Notes under the pieces: generated by a model
Told to the model about the DNA's origin: nothing
What the model saw: the letters and a program-made list of their open reading frames with translations, nothing else
The model's database searches: none
Assembly (NCBI GenBank): GCA_913061235.1
Contig: CAJXTB010000002.1
Location: forward strand, 372,001-436,000
Origin: an uncultured Pseudomonadota bacterium
Lineage (GTDB): Bacteria; Myxococcota_A; UBA796; GCA-2862545
Direction of reading: 5' to 3'
DNA length: 64,000 nt
Translations under genes and position numbers: made by a program
Part shown: piece by piece, positions 24,887 to 34,905 of the stretch
How the letters are laid out: the number at the start of each line of letters is the position of its first letter
Position numbering within the stretch: position 1 is the stretch's first letter

Positions 24887-27800
24887 GCACCTGAGCCCTC
24901 GGCCGGACTTCTGGCTTGGAGGGTCCAGTCGTCGTTGGTCCAGTCCGCGTCGTTGCTGATTGCGGTGAAGAGCGGATCTGCGACACTGTTGCCGTCTGTA
25001 CCGATAGGGTCTGTCCCACCTGCAATCCACGGAGACGTGCCTGAGAACACACTGTCTAGGACGGTGAACTCACTGCTTCCGCCAACGCTCATGGGCGAGG
25101 CGTCGTGGTTGGCGAAGATGCTGTTGGACGCGCTGGCGTCTCCAAGGAGCACACTCAAGAACGCTCCACCGATGACGGAACTGTTTCCCGTTGCAGTGAC
25201 GCGTGACAGGGTCAGCAGCTCGCCACCCTGCAGAGGAGCAGCCTGGACTGTGATTCCGCCGCCAGAGCGTGCGGTGTTGTCGGCAATGATGCTGTTTGAG
25301 ACGCTGACGATGCTGTCGTTGACGTACAGACCACCGCCGTCGAACTCGGCTGCATGGTTGTCGACGATGAGTGTCTGAAGCACCGTTCCGGTCGAGCGAA
25401 CACTGTGCAGTGCGCCGCCATGTTGAACCGATTGGTTACCGACGAAGCGGCATCCTGTGATGTCGAAGGTGCCATCGACAACGGACACGCCGCCTCCGTT
25501 TAGCGCCAAAGAGTCTTCAACCGACACGGACACCATCGTGAGCGAAGCCGGCGCGGCGGTGAACCCAGCAACGCGAATGGCTCCGCCAGCAGCCGACAGG
25601 CCTCCGGACAGGGTCATGTCCATCACTGTGAGGTCGTTGGAGCCTTCGAGGGCAAAGATGGGGGCGTCATTGCCGAGCAGCACGGTCTGTCCGCGTCCGG
25701 CTCCAAGGACTGTCAGGTCTCGGCCATCGCTGACCGCCTCCACCGTCCACGTGCCGGCAGCAATGTCGATGGTGCTACCCGAAGCTGCGAGTTCCAGGGC
25801 ATCTTGCGCTTGTGCGTAGTCGTCCGGGACATGAATCGTTCCGCGAACATCCACCGTCACCTGGTCGGGGACAGAGTCGACATCGCCGTTGCTGACAGTC
25901 AGAGCAATGATGTAGCGCCCGGCGATGTCTGCGGTGAAGGATGTGGTGCTGCTTGACGGTGTTGTGAGCGTGGCAGTCGAGCGGCCTGGGCGCTCCACAA
26001 GCTGCCATTGTCGTGCGGTCAGTGTGCCAGTGGACCCGCTGCTCGTCAGCGTGACGCTGTCTCCGGCATTCACCACTTGGTCTTCTCCAGCCTCGGCTGT
26101 GGGCTGACCCGCGGCGATTGTAGGCATGGGATCTGACCCGTCGACGAGGCCGTCTCCGTCCGTGTCGTCGTTGCGCGGGTCGGTCTTGTTCAGCCACTCG
26201 GACAGCGCATCACTGCTGTCTCCATCCGCGTCGCTGGTGCTGTCATCTACGCCAACGGACAAGCCGTTCTCACGCTCCCAGCCGTCTGGAAGACCGTCAG
26301 CGTCGGAGTCGATGTACCACTCGTTGTAGCCGTCGAACGCCCGGTCGCTTCCGTAGGCGCCGAGGTCGGCCACGCTGCCGTCACGGTCGAGGAAGTCCGG
26401 ACTGCCCGCATCGCGCATGGGGCTGTCTGCACGTAGGTGCCAGTCGTCTGCTGAGACGAATTGGGGGTCGGCCAGGACGTCTTCAGTGCCCACAAGTGAA
26501 CTGGGTGCCGCTGGGCCGTTCTCGTTGTTCCAATAGCCATTTCGTGTAGCGGTGAAGCCATCACCTGCGGCGACTTGCACCCCGACCAAGGTGTTGTCGG
26601 CCAGGATGGAGTGGGTGATCTGGCCGGATGTAGAGGTGACGAAGACCGCGCCGCGATTGCTGGAGTTTCCGACTACGGTGAGGAATGCCGCGCTCAAGTG
26701 TCCGGAAGCCGAGTAGATGGCCCCACCTGGGGACGGCGTTCGGTTGTTGGCAAACACGACGTTCTGCACAATGGCGCTGCCGAGGCTCGCGTACAAACCG
26801 CCGCCGTTTGCACCAGCGCGGTTGCCGATGAGACTGCCGCGGACCCACACCAGCGTGCCTCGGGTTGCGTAGACGCCGCCGCCGGAGCCCGTGGACCAGC
26901 TGTTGCGCACGTGGACGTCGGTAAACTCGACGTCGCACCCTTGAAGGCGGACAGCGCCACCTTGGCTTGAGATGGCGTCTTCGAACACCACATCTTCTGC
27001 AATGAAGTCCGACTCGCGGCAATCAACAGCGCCGCCGGTGATGCCAACGCCACCGCGGACGGTGAGGGAACGAAGCGCAAAGATGTCGTCTTCAAGCTGA
27101 ATGATAGTGCCTGGAGTCGACGGAATCACGGTCGTCAAATCCGGGCCTGCTCCGGCCAATGTGACGGAAATTCCAGGATTACGGATGGAGATGCCGAACT
27201 CGCCAGGTCCCAGGCGAATCGTGTCGCCGCTGCTTGCGGCTTCGAGTGCGGTTGCGACGGTCGGGAAGTCTTCTGGAACGAGGATATCTCCGGTTCCAAC
27301 GACGCGAGCGTTGTCTGGGCGGCTGAAGGCTGCACCGTCGGAGACAACCAGGGTGATGTTGTAGGAACCGCGCGCATCTGGGGTGAAGTCCGGGGTGGCG
27401 ACGGCATCCAGGGTGGTGCCCAATAGGCTGCTCGCTGGTGGGGCAAGAGTCACGGTCCAGGCGTAGGTGAGGGTGTCGTCGTTGGGGTCGCTCGATGCCG
27501 TGCCGTCTAGCTGGCCGGTGGTACCGCGCTCAAGCGTCTGGACCTCGCCGGCGTCTGCCACGGGGCGGTTGTCGGTGGTGTTCAGCGGGTCTTGGCCGAC
27601 AGCCACTTCGTCGGCGTCGCTGATGCCGTCGCTGTCGGTGTCTGCGAGGATGGCTGACGTTCCAAGGGCGTGTTCTTCGGCGTTTGTGAGGCCGTCATTG
27701 TCTGCGTCTGCACCTGGTAGGACATCTGCGGTACCGACCAGCGCCTCCCAGCCGTCAGACAGGCCGTCGCCGTCTGTGTCTACCGCGTAGATGCGGCTGC

Positions 27801-30800
27801 TTCGTGGTGCGTCGAGGCCGCCACCGAGTCCGATGTCGGCGCTGGAGCCGTCCAGGTCCTCGCTGCCAGGAACAGCGCTGTCGACGAGTGGGGAGCCAAG
27901 CTCTGCAAGCCAGATGTCATCGGTAGCGACTGCGTTGTCGGTGTATTGCACGACGCGAACAGCGCCTTGGCCGAGACCATAGGCGTCGGTGTTTCGGAAG
28001 CTAGACACGCTGGCGATGCTGGCGTTGTCTTGGGCATGACCGTACACAAGGTCAATGTGGCCAAAGGGGCCCTGGTGAATGACGGCACTGCCGCGATTGC
28101 CAACAAAGACCGAGTCCCGCACGGCGATAGGGCCGGTCTGTGCGACGATTGCGCCGCTCGCTAGGGTGGCGGTCTCGTTGCCGTACAGCACGCTGTGTTC
28201 AATGAGTGTGCGCGAGGTACCGCCCACAGCGAAGAGGACTGCGGCGGTCCGAGCGCTGTTGTCTTGGAACAGAACATTGGCGAAGCGATGGTTCTGGCGT
28301 GCGTCCGTGTCGTCGTACACAGCGCCGCCGGTCAGGACCGCGCTGTTGTTGATGAAGGCTCCGCGAATCCACGAGACCTCGCCAGTCACGTACAGGCCTC
28401 CGCCTTCTCGCGCTGAGTTGGACTGGAACCGCGCGTCAACAGCGGTGACATCGCCTTGTACGTACGCGCCGCCGCCAAGGCGTGTCGCCGAGCAGTCCTG
28501 CAGGGTGACGTCCTGGAGAACCAGGTTTCCCGTCAGGTCGATGCAGCCACCGTTGAGGTCGGTGTGACCCTGTTCAACAGTGAGGTGTGCCAGGCGCAGG
28601 TTTGCGGTGGCGGTCAGGGCAGAGCCGGACTCGGGCCCCTCAATGATGACGCTGTCTGCTGGGCCTAAGCCAAAGATGGTGAGGTTCGCGGTGCCGAGGT
28701 CCGCGCCGACATGGCGGCCTGGCTGCAGGGCAATCGCGGTCGCTGACTGGGCGAGCGCGGCGGCAATGTCCGGTACGTCGTCGGGCACGGTGACGGCGTT
28801 GAATACGGTGAACGCCACGTCATGGGTGTGTTCCGCGCCAGCGTCACTGACGGTCAGGGACAAGCGCCAGGTTCCGGCTGCATCTGGTGTGAAGCGGGCG
28901 TCGTCTCCAGTGACGGTCAGGGGGACGTCGCTGCCGCCAGCAGGAGGAGTGAGGGTCCACTCGCGCTGAAGGCTGTCGCCGTTGGGGTCGAAAGAGGCGG
29001 CGGATGACGCAGTGATGTCGTCCCCCAAGCGCACAAGGCGGTTTGGGCCAGCGTCCGCGAAGGGGCGGTGGCTGGAGGGGTCTGTTGGGCGAGTGTCGAG
29101 GTCATCGAGCACGCCGTCGCCGTCGGAATCGGCCATGTCCGGCTCGGAGCCTGCGGTCCACTCGGCGGCGTTGTCTACGCCGTCGCCATCCGGGTCTTCG
29201 CTGTCGTCGACGTCGAAGCGGAGCAGGCCGCGGGACAGCTCCCAGCCATCGGGCATGCTGTCGGCGTCTGTATCGAGGGCGACGGCCCCTACGGCATCAT
29301 CCAGGCCGTTGTCACCACCCCATGCGCCGAGCTCGCCGCCGTCTGACGCCAGCCGAGTGAGCGCGCTGTCTGGGGACAGGCGCAGGTCCCAGGTGCCGAC
29401 CGGACCCTCGGACTGAACGTAGACCGGCAGGTCGCGAATGCCCTCGGTCTCGTAGCCGTCGCTGGTGTCCAGGCCGGTGTTGTTCCAGGCAACCGCGTCA
29501 AAGCGAACGTCGCCGTCGTCCAAGTAGGCGGTCTCGTCGGTGCCATCGTCGTGGCCGGTGATGAGGCTGTCAATGAACTCGATGCTTGCGTCAATCGCAG
29601 CCATGGCGGAGCCGCGGCGTGACGTATTGCCGTGGATGGTCGTGTTGCGGAAGACGACGTCTCCCATGGAAGAGCGTGTGGCCAACATGTACAGGCCACC
29701 GCCATCGTTGGCGGCCGTTCCGCCGGCAATGACAATGCCGTCTGCGCGAACAGTGGCGCTGGCGAGGGCGATGTTGCCGCCGTCATCTCCCGAGCGGTTG
29801 CCCAAGAACTGAACGCGCTCCATGTTCAGCTCCGCGCCGTTGACGATGAACAGGCCACCACCGCGAACTTCAGCAACGTTGTTTGAGACGGTGCTGTCGA
29901 ACAGGGAGAGCGAGCCGCCACGAAGGGCAATGCCGCCGCCACGCTCGGTGACGGTGTTGCCTTGAATGCAGACATCATGAGCGATGACATCGCCGTTGAT
30001 CTCGAGTCCACCACCGTAGTCGGAGACGCCTCCCGCCAAGGTCATGCTGGCGACGGTGCCTGCGGTCATGGTCAACACGGTGCCCGCGCCGTCCGCGTAC
30101 AAGATGGTCTCGCCGCAGCCGGCACCGGCGAGGGTGATGTCGCGGTCGGTCAGGTCGACTGTAGTAAAGAAGGTGCCGCGACCGAGCTGAATGACCGAGC
30201 CGTCTTCTACGCTGGCGAGTGCGGTGGGGACATCGGCGTAGTCTTCTGGAATCCGGGTTTCATCGGTGTAATCATCGCAGTCATCGTCGATGCTGTTGCC
30301 GGGAATCTCGCTGCTGTTCGGGCCGATGTTCGGGTCTTCGTCGTCACAATCATCAGGTGCGTCCGCGACTCCGGGGCGCTCGCCGCAGGCGAAGGCCGGC
30401 GCGTTGGGGTCTCCAGCACCGTCGCCGTCGGCGTCGGTCCACACGCGGTCTGACGGTAGGCCTTCATCAATCGCGTCGTCGCAGTTGTTGTCCTGTCCGT
30501 CGCACACTTCAGGCCGGTTCGTCCACGCTTCTGGGTCGGCGTCGTCGCAGTCGTCAGAGGCAACGGCACTTCCAGGAGGGGCTTCACAGGCTTGGGCCAC
30601 GACCTCGGCGGTTCCGCGTCCGTCGCCGTCTGCATCTGCGTAGAAGTCGAGTAGGGCGCCTTCGTCTACCTCGCCGTCACAGTCGTCGTCTTCGAGGTTG
30701 CAGCGTTCTTCTGCTCCGGGGAAGGTGCGGTCGTCGGCGTCATTGCAGTCGGTATTTTCGAGGCTGCCGTCTTCGGGTAGCTCACAGACGCGTCGTACGA

Positions 30801-31035
30801 GGTTGGGGTCGCCAAAGCCGTCTCCGTCTTGGTCGAGGTACGCAAACAGGCTCACGCCCTCGTCAATGAAGCCATCGCAGTTGTTGTCGATGCCGTCGCA
30901 CAGCTCGGTGGCACCAGCGTTGATGGAGGCGTCTGTCTCGTCGCAGTCTTTGCCACCACGAAACCCGTCCAGGTCGGTGTCGGTGGCGCAGGCTGAGAGC
31001 AGAGCGGAGGCGAGCAACAGAGAAGTGCGTGTCAT
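24850..31035 (-). CDS. giant lipoprotein: MopE repeats, four beta-helix cassettes, PKD and Ca-binding spacers
   Basis: 2061 residues. The signal ends in lipobox LLSAC (Cys16). Residues ~20-258 hold four MopE-type repeats (LCDGIDNNCDGFIDEG and variants), Cys/Asp-rich units related to a copper-binding protein. Then four right-handed beta-helix domains of ~330 residues begin at ~260, 748, 1250 and 1735 with IPEDYADV, VPDDVPDI, VPEDFPTV and VPDDYAQA; each contains GGGL/GGGI rungs and N-x-[SA]-x-x-GG turns as in Pmp-type adhesins. Between them lie three spacers, each an Asp-rich Ca-binding stretch (DADGLPDGWE type) and a PKD-like domain (ADAGPN, ADAGEV, AEAGED). It is most likely a surface adhesin or scaffold. 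AAGGAG lies 14 bases before ATG, rather far. It is the last gene of the minus-strand unit from 34788. Confidence 0.92.
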   Translation of the reverse strand: MTRTSLLLASALLSACATDTDLDGFRGGKDCDETDASINAGATELCDGIDNNCDGFIDEGVSLFAYLDQDGDGFGDPNLVRRVCELPEDGSLENTDCNDADDRTFPGAEERCNLEDDDCDGEVDEGALLDFYADADGDGRGTAEVVAQACEAPPGSAVASDDCDDADPEAWTNRPEVCDGQDNNCDDAIDEGLPSDRVWTDADGDGAGDPNAPAFACGERPGVADAPDDCDDEDPNIGPNSSEIPGNSIDDDCDDYTDETRIPEDYADVPTALASVEDGSVIQLGRGTFFTTVDLTDRDITLAGAGCGETILYADGAGTVLTMTAGTVASMTLAGGVSDYGGGLEINGDVIAHDVCIQGNTVTERGGGIALRGGSLSLFDSTVSNNVAEVRGGGLFIVNGAELNMERVQFLGNRSGDDGGNIALASATVRADGIVIAGGTAANDGGGLYMLATRSSMGDVVFRNTTIHGNTSRRGSAMAAIDASIEFIDSLITGHDDGTDETAYLDDGDVRFDAVAWNNTGLDTSDGYETEGIRDLPVYVQSEGPVGTWDLRLSPDSALTRLASDGGELGAWGGDNGLDDAVGAVALDTDADSMPDGWELSRGLLRFDVDDSEDPDGDGVDNAAEWTAGSEPDMADSDGDGVLDDLDTRPTDPSSHRPFADAGPNRLVRLGDDITASSAASFDPNGDSLQREWTLTPPAGGSDVPLTVTGDDARFTPDAAGTWRLSLTVSDAGAEHTHDVAFTVFNAVTVPDDVPDIAAALAQSATAIALQPGRHVGADLGTANLTIFGLGPADSVIIEGPESGSALTATANLRLAHLTVEQGHTDLNGGCIDLTGNLVLQDVTLQDCSATRLGGGAYVQGDVTAVDARFQSNSAREGGGLYVTGEVSWIRGAFINNSAVLTGGAVYDDTDARQNHRFANVLFQDNSARTAAVLFAVGGTSRTLIEHSVLYGNETATLASGAIVAQTGPIAVRDSVFVGNRGSAVIHQGPFGHIDLVYGHAQDNASIASVSSFRNTDAYGLGQGAVRVVQYTDNAVATDDIWLAELGSPLVDSAVPGSEDLDGSSADIGLGGGLDAPRSSRIYAVDTDGDGLSDGWEALVGTADVLPGADADNDGLTNAEEHALGTSAILADTDSDGISDADEVAVGQDPLNTTDNRPVADAGEVQTLERGTTGQLDGTASSDPNDDTLTYAWTVTLAPPASSLLGTTLDAVATPDFTPDARGSYNITLVVSDGAAFSRPDNARVVGTGDILVPEDFPTVATALEAASSGDTIRLGPGEFGISIRNPGISVTLAGAGPDLTTVIPSTPGTIIQLEDDIFALRSLTVRGGVGITGGAVDCRESDFIAEDVVFEDAISSQGGAVRLQGCDVEFTDVHVRNSWSTGSGGGVYATRGTLVWVRGSLIGNRAGANGGGLYASLGSAIVQNVVFANNRTPSPGGAIYSASGHLSAAFLTVVGNSSNRGAVFVTSTSGQITHSILADNTLVGVQVAAGDGFTATRNGYWNNENGPAAPSSLVGTEDVLADPQFVSADDWHLRADSPMRDAGSPDFLDRDGSVADLGAYGSDRAFDGYNEWYIDSDADGLPDGWERENGLSVGVDDSTSDADGDSSDALSEWLNKTDPRNDDTDGDGLVDGSDPMPTIAAGQPTAEAGEDQVVNAGDSVTLTSSGSTGTLTARQWQLVERPGRSTATLTTPSSSTTSFTADIAGRYIIALTVSNGDVDSVPDQVTVDVRGTIHVPDDYAQAQDALELAASGSTIDIAAGTWTVEAVSDGRDLTVLGAGRGQTVLLGNDAPIFALEGSNDLTVMDMTLSGGLSAAGGAIRVAGFTAAPASLTMVSVSVEDSLALNGGGVSVVDGTFDITGCRFVGNQSVQHGGALHSVRSTGTVLQTLIVDNHAAEFDGGGLYVNDSIVSVSNSIIADNTARSGGGITVQAAPLQGGELLTLSRVTATGNSSVIGGAFLSVLLGDASASNSIFANHDASPMSVGGSSEFTVLDSVFSGTSPWIAGGTDPIGTDGNSVADPLFTAISNDADWTNDDWTLQARSPAEGSGAYSGPDGDWSAE

Positions 31036-31060
31036 ACCGGCGAGCGTAGCTCCTTGTAGG

Positions 31061-33355
31061 TCAGCTGGCAGGCTCCTCTGACACTTCCGCGGGTGAGCTT
31101 GCTCCCCAGACGGCGTGAAACAAGGCCAATGCCGTGCAAGATACCAAGACCACCATGGTCAATCCTACGAAGACCATGCGTCCAAAGCTACGGATTCCCC
31201 CGCTGTTTGCAATGGTCAGTGACGAGAAAGACACCAGGGTTGTGACTGTGCTGAGGGCAATGGCGACGGCGATAGTCCGTGTGGCGCGCCAGGTCTGGGG
31301 GTCTGCCCGTAGGCGGTGGGCGAGGTGAACCACGGCATCTACGCCGATACCCAGCAGCACAGGTAGGGCGACGAGGTTGGCGACATTGAGTCGAATGTCC
31401 GCGAAGGCGACCGCCGCACTTGCCCAGGCCAGGCCCATGACCAAGCTCAGGCCAATGGCGAAGGTCCAGCGCAGGCGACGCATGTCCACGAAGACCAAGA
31501 TCAGAACCGCAAGGAGTGCGAGCACCGCAATCCAGGGCAGGTCGTCGAAGATGAGCTCATACAGACGCGCTTGGAGCAGTAGTTCCGAGCTAGCGCGGGG
31601 GGCGAAGGTGTGTAGCTGCTCGGCTAGGGCTCCGCTATTTCGCACATCGTAGAGGTCTCCGGTGGCACGGATAAGGACAAACTCGTCTCCACCGAACAGC
31701 GTATACAAACCAGCAGGGATGTCGTCGCGGGTGCGCGGCTCACCGTCCCAAGTGCGCAGTGTTGCAAGTTGTTGGACCAAGCCGACTGGCAGGTAGCGCG
31801 CGTTCGGATTGGACAGTCGGTCTTGCAGCGCGGTGAGGGCGTCGATTCGGACGTCCTGGTCGGTTGGCACCAGGTCATTCGACGACATCACGCGTGAGAC
31901 AGCGTCGATGCTTGCGGTGGCTTGCCGAATGCGCTCAGCGGCTACGTGAACAGGCTCGCCGTCACGCACAGGAACAACAATCGGCGGGTAGGTCTCTCGC
32001 ATGCGCGCTTGGTCGGCAGCGTCCATACGGCTGAACACGCGACCTTCACGGGCAACAGCCGTGAAGTCGTACTCCACAGACAAGTGGGTAGCAGCGTAGG
32101 CCCCGACACCGACGGTGCCGATGAGCAGGACGGCCAGAGCGCCGCGAAGCACGCCGGAGACAGCGGGCGCGGCTTTACGTGGGGTTGGGGCCTCACGTGC
32201 GGTCAGCCCTGCGTACGGGAGCAGCAGTGGCAGGAGCACGAACATGGCGACCAGGCACAACACAAGGCCAAGGGCCAGGTGAACACCGAGCTGGGAGAAG
32301 CCGCGGAAGGACGAGATGGTCAGGGTGAGAAAGCCAGCGGCGGAGGTCAGTGCGCCGGTCACACAGGCAGGCCCAGTGACCCGCCAGGCGCGTTGAACGG
32401 CGGTGTCTAGCTCTGCAGTGGCAAGCTGCTCGCGTACAGAAGCGACCAGATGAACGGCGATATCAATGCCCAGACCGAGCAGGATTGCCGTGCCAAAGGT
32501 GGTGTAGTTGTTGAGCGGGCCCACAAGGTTCGTGAACAGCGCGAGCTCGACAATGCACGCAATGACAATGGGCGGGAACACCACAACGGCGGCGCGTAGG
32601 CTGCCTAGGCCTACAGAGAGCACCAGGAGAACGAAGACGGCACTGACCAAGCTAATCCAGCCAAAGTCCCGCTTGGCGTCTTCGAGTCCCTGGGCGGCGG
32701 CAATGTGAGGCCCGTTGAGGCTCTCGACGGTCAGGTCGAGGCTTGGAGCAGTGGCCAAGATTCGCTCGATGGCTTGCGCAGCTGCAATCGAGCCCTCGGG
32801 GTCAAGATTGTTGGCCACCGGGCGAATCAAGATACGGACTTCGCCTTCGGATGTGGGAAGCCAGGCTTCGGTGTTTCCACCTGCGATACGCTCCGAAAGG
32901 CTGGACAGCTCCAGCAGTGGGCCCAGCACCAAGGGGTTGGCGGCCGGGCCAAGAGCGAGGGCGCCGTCTAAGCGTTGGGTCAGCTCACGAATGGCCTGGG
33001 GCTCGAGCTGCATGAGTCGAAGGTGCTGCTCCAGGTCGTCTGGAAGCCCGGCGAGTGCCAAGTCAATGGTTGGGTCTGCGGTGAGCGCAAGGGCGAGCTG
33101 ATCAGCACCGACGTCAAGAGCGTCTTCGCTTCCCGAGACGGACGCCAGGACCATGTTGACGCCGCCGGTCTCTCCAACCTGCATGAACGTCTGAACCATG
33201 GGTTCACTGGTCGGCAGCAACGCCAAGATGTTGGGGTCGATGCGCGGTGGAAGCCCGAAGAACGCAGCGACCAAGGTGACCAGGACTGCCAACGACGTAG
33301 CGAGGCCACGGCGCTCTTGGATCCAGCGTGCAATGCGTTCGATGACACCAGACAT
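31061..33355 (-). CDS. MMPL/RND-family transporter
   Basis: 764 residues with two repeats of one helix, a large periplasmic loop and five helices. Repeat 1 has LGLGIDIAVHLVASVREQ in its helix 4 region and repeat 2 has LGIGVDAVVHLAHRLRAD, the paired G-x-x-x-D signature carrying the proton-relay Asp of RND proteins. Periplasmic loops are ~45-215 and ~430-600. The layout and length fit lipid or hopanoid exporters of the HpnN/MmpL type rather than drug pumps (over 1000 residues). The substrate is unknown. It lies 25 bases upstream of the giant lipoprotein gene and 30 bases after the small membrane-protein gene in the same orientation. Confidence 0.93.
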   Translation of the reverse strand: MSGVIERIARWIQERRGLATSLAVLVTLVAAFFGLPPRIDPNILALLPTSEPMVQTFMQVGETGGVNMVLASVSGSEDALDVGADQLALALTADPTIDLALAGLPDDLEQHLRLMQLEPQAIRELTQRLDGALALGPAANPLVLGPLLELSSLSERIAGGNTEAWLPTSEGEVRILIRPVANNLDPEGSIAAAQAIERILATAPSLDLTVESLNGPHIAAAQGLEDAKRDFGWISLVSAVFVLLVLSVGLGSLRAAVVVFPPIVIACIVELALFTNLVGPLNNYTTFGTAILLGLGIDIAVHLVASVREQLATAELDTAVQRAWRVTGPACVTGALTSAAGFLTLTISSFRGFSQLGVHLALGLVLCLVAMFVLLPLLLPYAGLTAREAPTPRKAAPAVSGVLRGALAVLLIGTVGVGAYAATHLSVEYDFTAVAREGRVFSRMDAADQARMRETYPPIVVPVRDGEPVHVAAERIRQATASIDAVSRVMSSNDLVPTDQDVRIDALTALQDRLSNPNARYLPVGLVQQLATLRTWDGEPRTRDDIPAGLYTLFGGDEFVLIRATGDLYDVRNSGALAEQLHTFAPRASSELLLQARLYELIFDDLPWIAVLALLAVLILVFVDMRRLRWTFAIGLSLVMGLAWASAAVAFADIRLNVANLVALPVLLGIGVDAVVHLAHRLRADPQTWRATRTIAVAIALSTVTTLVSFSSLTIANSGGIRSFGRMVFVGLTMVVLVSCTALALFHAVWGASSPAEVSEEPAS

Positions 33356-33385
33356 GTGAGCGACGAGACCCCGAGATAGACGCGC

Positions 33386-33676
33386 TTATTGAGCGGGCTT
33401 GAGACGGGTCCCCAAGACGATGCTGGCGCGGAACACTGCGTATGCCAGACCTGCGCCAACCAGCCCGTATCCGACGACTGCCGCGACCAAAAGCTGCGGG
33501 TTGTCTAGGCCCGGAATCGGTGGATGGACGTTGAAGGCGACGTGCAGGCACAGACATAGACCAGCGAGCAGAATCGCCGAGCTGTGGTGTTGGTTGGTCG
33601 GAGCAGGGGAACGACCCACCATGATGGCCCCGCCAATGCACGCGAGCCAGGTGCCAATGAGAACGAAGATGCTCAT
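33386..33676 (-). CDS. small three-helix membrane protein
   Basis: 96 residues with three hydrophobic segments: FVLIGTWLACIGGAIMVG, SAILLAGLCLCLHVAFNV and LLVAAVVGYGLVGAGLAYAVF. I do not recognise the family. The ATG overlaps the stop of the metallophosphoesterase gene by four bases (ATGA) and the MMPL gene follows after 30 bases, so all three are probably one transcript. Coding status rests on this coupling, the clean helix pattern and the absence of a better frame. Confidence 0.75.
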   Translation of the reverse strand: MSIFVLIGTWLACIGGAIMVGRSPAPTNQHHSSAILLAGLCLCLHVAFNVHPPIPGLDNPQLLVAAVVGYGLVGAGLAYAVFRASIVLGTRLKPAQ

Positions 33677-34788
33677 CGGAAGTGCAGGTAGGGACCGTGT
33701 TCGTCGCCGTCAGCGTCTACGACATACAGGGTCAGTTGGTTACCGTTGATCTCGGCCCACACAAAGCCATTCTCTTGGTCGTCTTGGAACTCGGTGTTGT
33801 TGACCGGGCGCAAGCCGCCGCCGTGGAAGTCGGTGTGTTTCGCACCGGCGCCACTGACCACAAACAACGTGTCGCAGCCGCTGGGCTCAGGAAGAATCTG
33901 GCGGTTGTGGTCATGACCGCTGAAGTACACGTCCAACTCGCCGCATCCGGCGTCGTCGAAGAAGTCTTTGACGTACTGACCGCGGATGATTTCGTTGATG
34001 CCAATGAAGTCGAGCAGTTCGGTCAGGCCTTCGTAGGCGCCGGCGTTTCCGTGGCGGCCGTTGCTGACATACGGGTGGTGACCGAAGCCGACCTTCCAGG
34101 GGGATGAGCTGGCGGTGAGCTCTGCAGCCAGCCAGTCCGTCTGTACCGTCTGTGTCCCGAGGGTATTGCCGAAGAACATGCGCGTGGTGTCGAGGCCGAA
34201 CAAGGTGAGGGTCTCTTCTGGAACGGCATCTGCACGGGGGTGAGGCATGCCGTCATGCATGACGTAGTACTCGGACGGCATGGTCCACTTGCTGCTCTGT
34301 GCGGTGTAGTCGACCTGGTAGTTGGCCTTGTCTTGGTCCCAGTCCAGGCCCAATCCGTCGCCGCCGAGGTCATGGTTTCCGAGCACACCGTAGAACGGGA
34401 AGTCCAGGTTGGCGTAGGGAATCTCGAAGTTCGTCTGGAAGCGGGGGTCTGTGTAGCCAGACACTCCGGTCTGGTAGAAGTTGTCGCCTAGGTACAGGGC
34501 GAAATCACAGCCGCGCACAGCACAGAAGGCCTGAGCGGCGTCTGCTACTTCGGTCTGGCTCGCTGGGTTGGCCCCAGCATCACCGATAGCGATGAAGCGG
34601 ACGATGGGCGGAGGAGGCGGCTCAGTGTCTGCTTCGGTGTCCACGTCTGGTTCGGTATCGGGCTCAGTGTCAACATCGACCACAGTGTCTGAGTCCACGC
34701 CAACATCGGACGTGTCGTCGTCTGCCTGGGTGAGTCCAGTAAGACCGTTGTTGCAGCCGGCGAGGGCTAGCAGAACCAAAATGCGCAT
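33673..34788 (-). CDS. metallophosphoesterase lipoprotein (purple acid phosphatase-like)
   Basis: 371 residues. The signal peptide is short, ending LALAGC (Cys12), followed by a 45-residue Asp/Glu/Thr/Val linker with repeated 'DTEPD', then a calcineurin-type phosphoesterase domain. Metal-binding motifs appear in order: GDAG (about 71), GDNFY (about 100), GNHD (about 136), GHHPY and SGHDHN (near 285). The domain resembles tartrate-resistant acid phosphatases (family 'LGDNFY-x-x-GV'). It is lipid-anchored, so it would act on phosphoesters outside the cytoplasm. It is the first gene of the minus-strand unit running to 24850. Confidence 0.94.
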   Translation of the reverse strand: MRILVLLALAGCNNGLTGLTQADDDTSDVGVDSDTVVDVDTEPDTEPDVDTEADTEPPPPPIVRFIAIGDAGANPASQTEVADAAQAFCAVRGCDFALYLGDNFYQTGVSGYTDPRFQTNFEIPYANLDFPFYGVLGNHDLGGDGLGLDWDQDKANYQVDYTAQSSKWTMPSEYYVMHDGMPHPRADAVPEETLTLFGLDTTRMFFGNTLGTQTVQTDWLAAELTASSSPWKVGFGHHPYVSNGRHGNAGAYEGLTELLDFIGINEIIRGQYVKDFFDDAGCGELDVYFSGHDHNRQILPEPSGCDTLFVVSGAGAKHTDFHGGGLRPVNNTEFQDDQENGFVWAEINGNQLTLYVVDADGDEHGPYLHFR

Positions 34789-34905
34789 ACGAACTCCGTG
34801 GAGGGCCCAGTCTTAACCCTGGGCTCGACGGCTCGCATGTGGATGTTGTGTTGGGAGCGTCAGATCTACAGACTGCTCCCAGACCTCGTCGGAGTGGTCA
34901 TGCTT

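Noticed and set aside
24935-30869. Many open frames opposite the giant lipoprotein gene
   Set aside because: Low-complexity Ser/Arg/Pro translations without starts or family likeness. The minus strand shows lipobox, MopE, beta-helix and PKD motifs.
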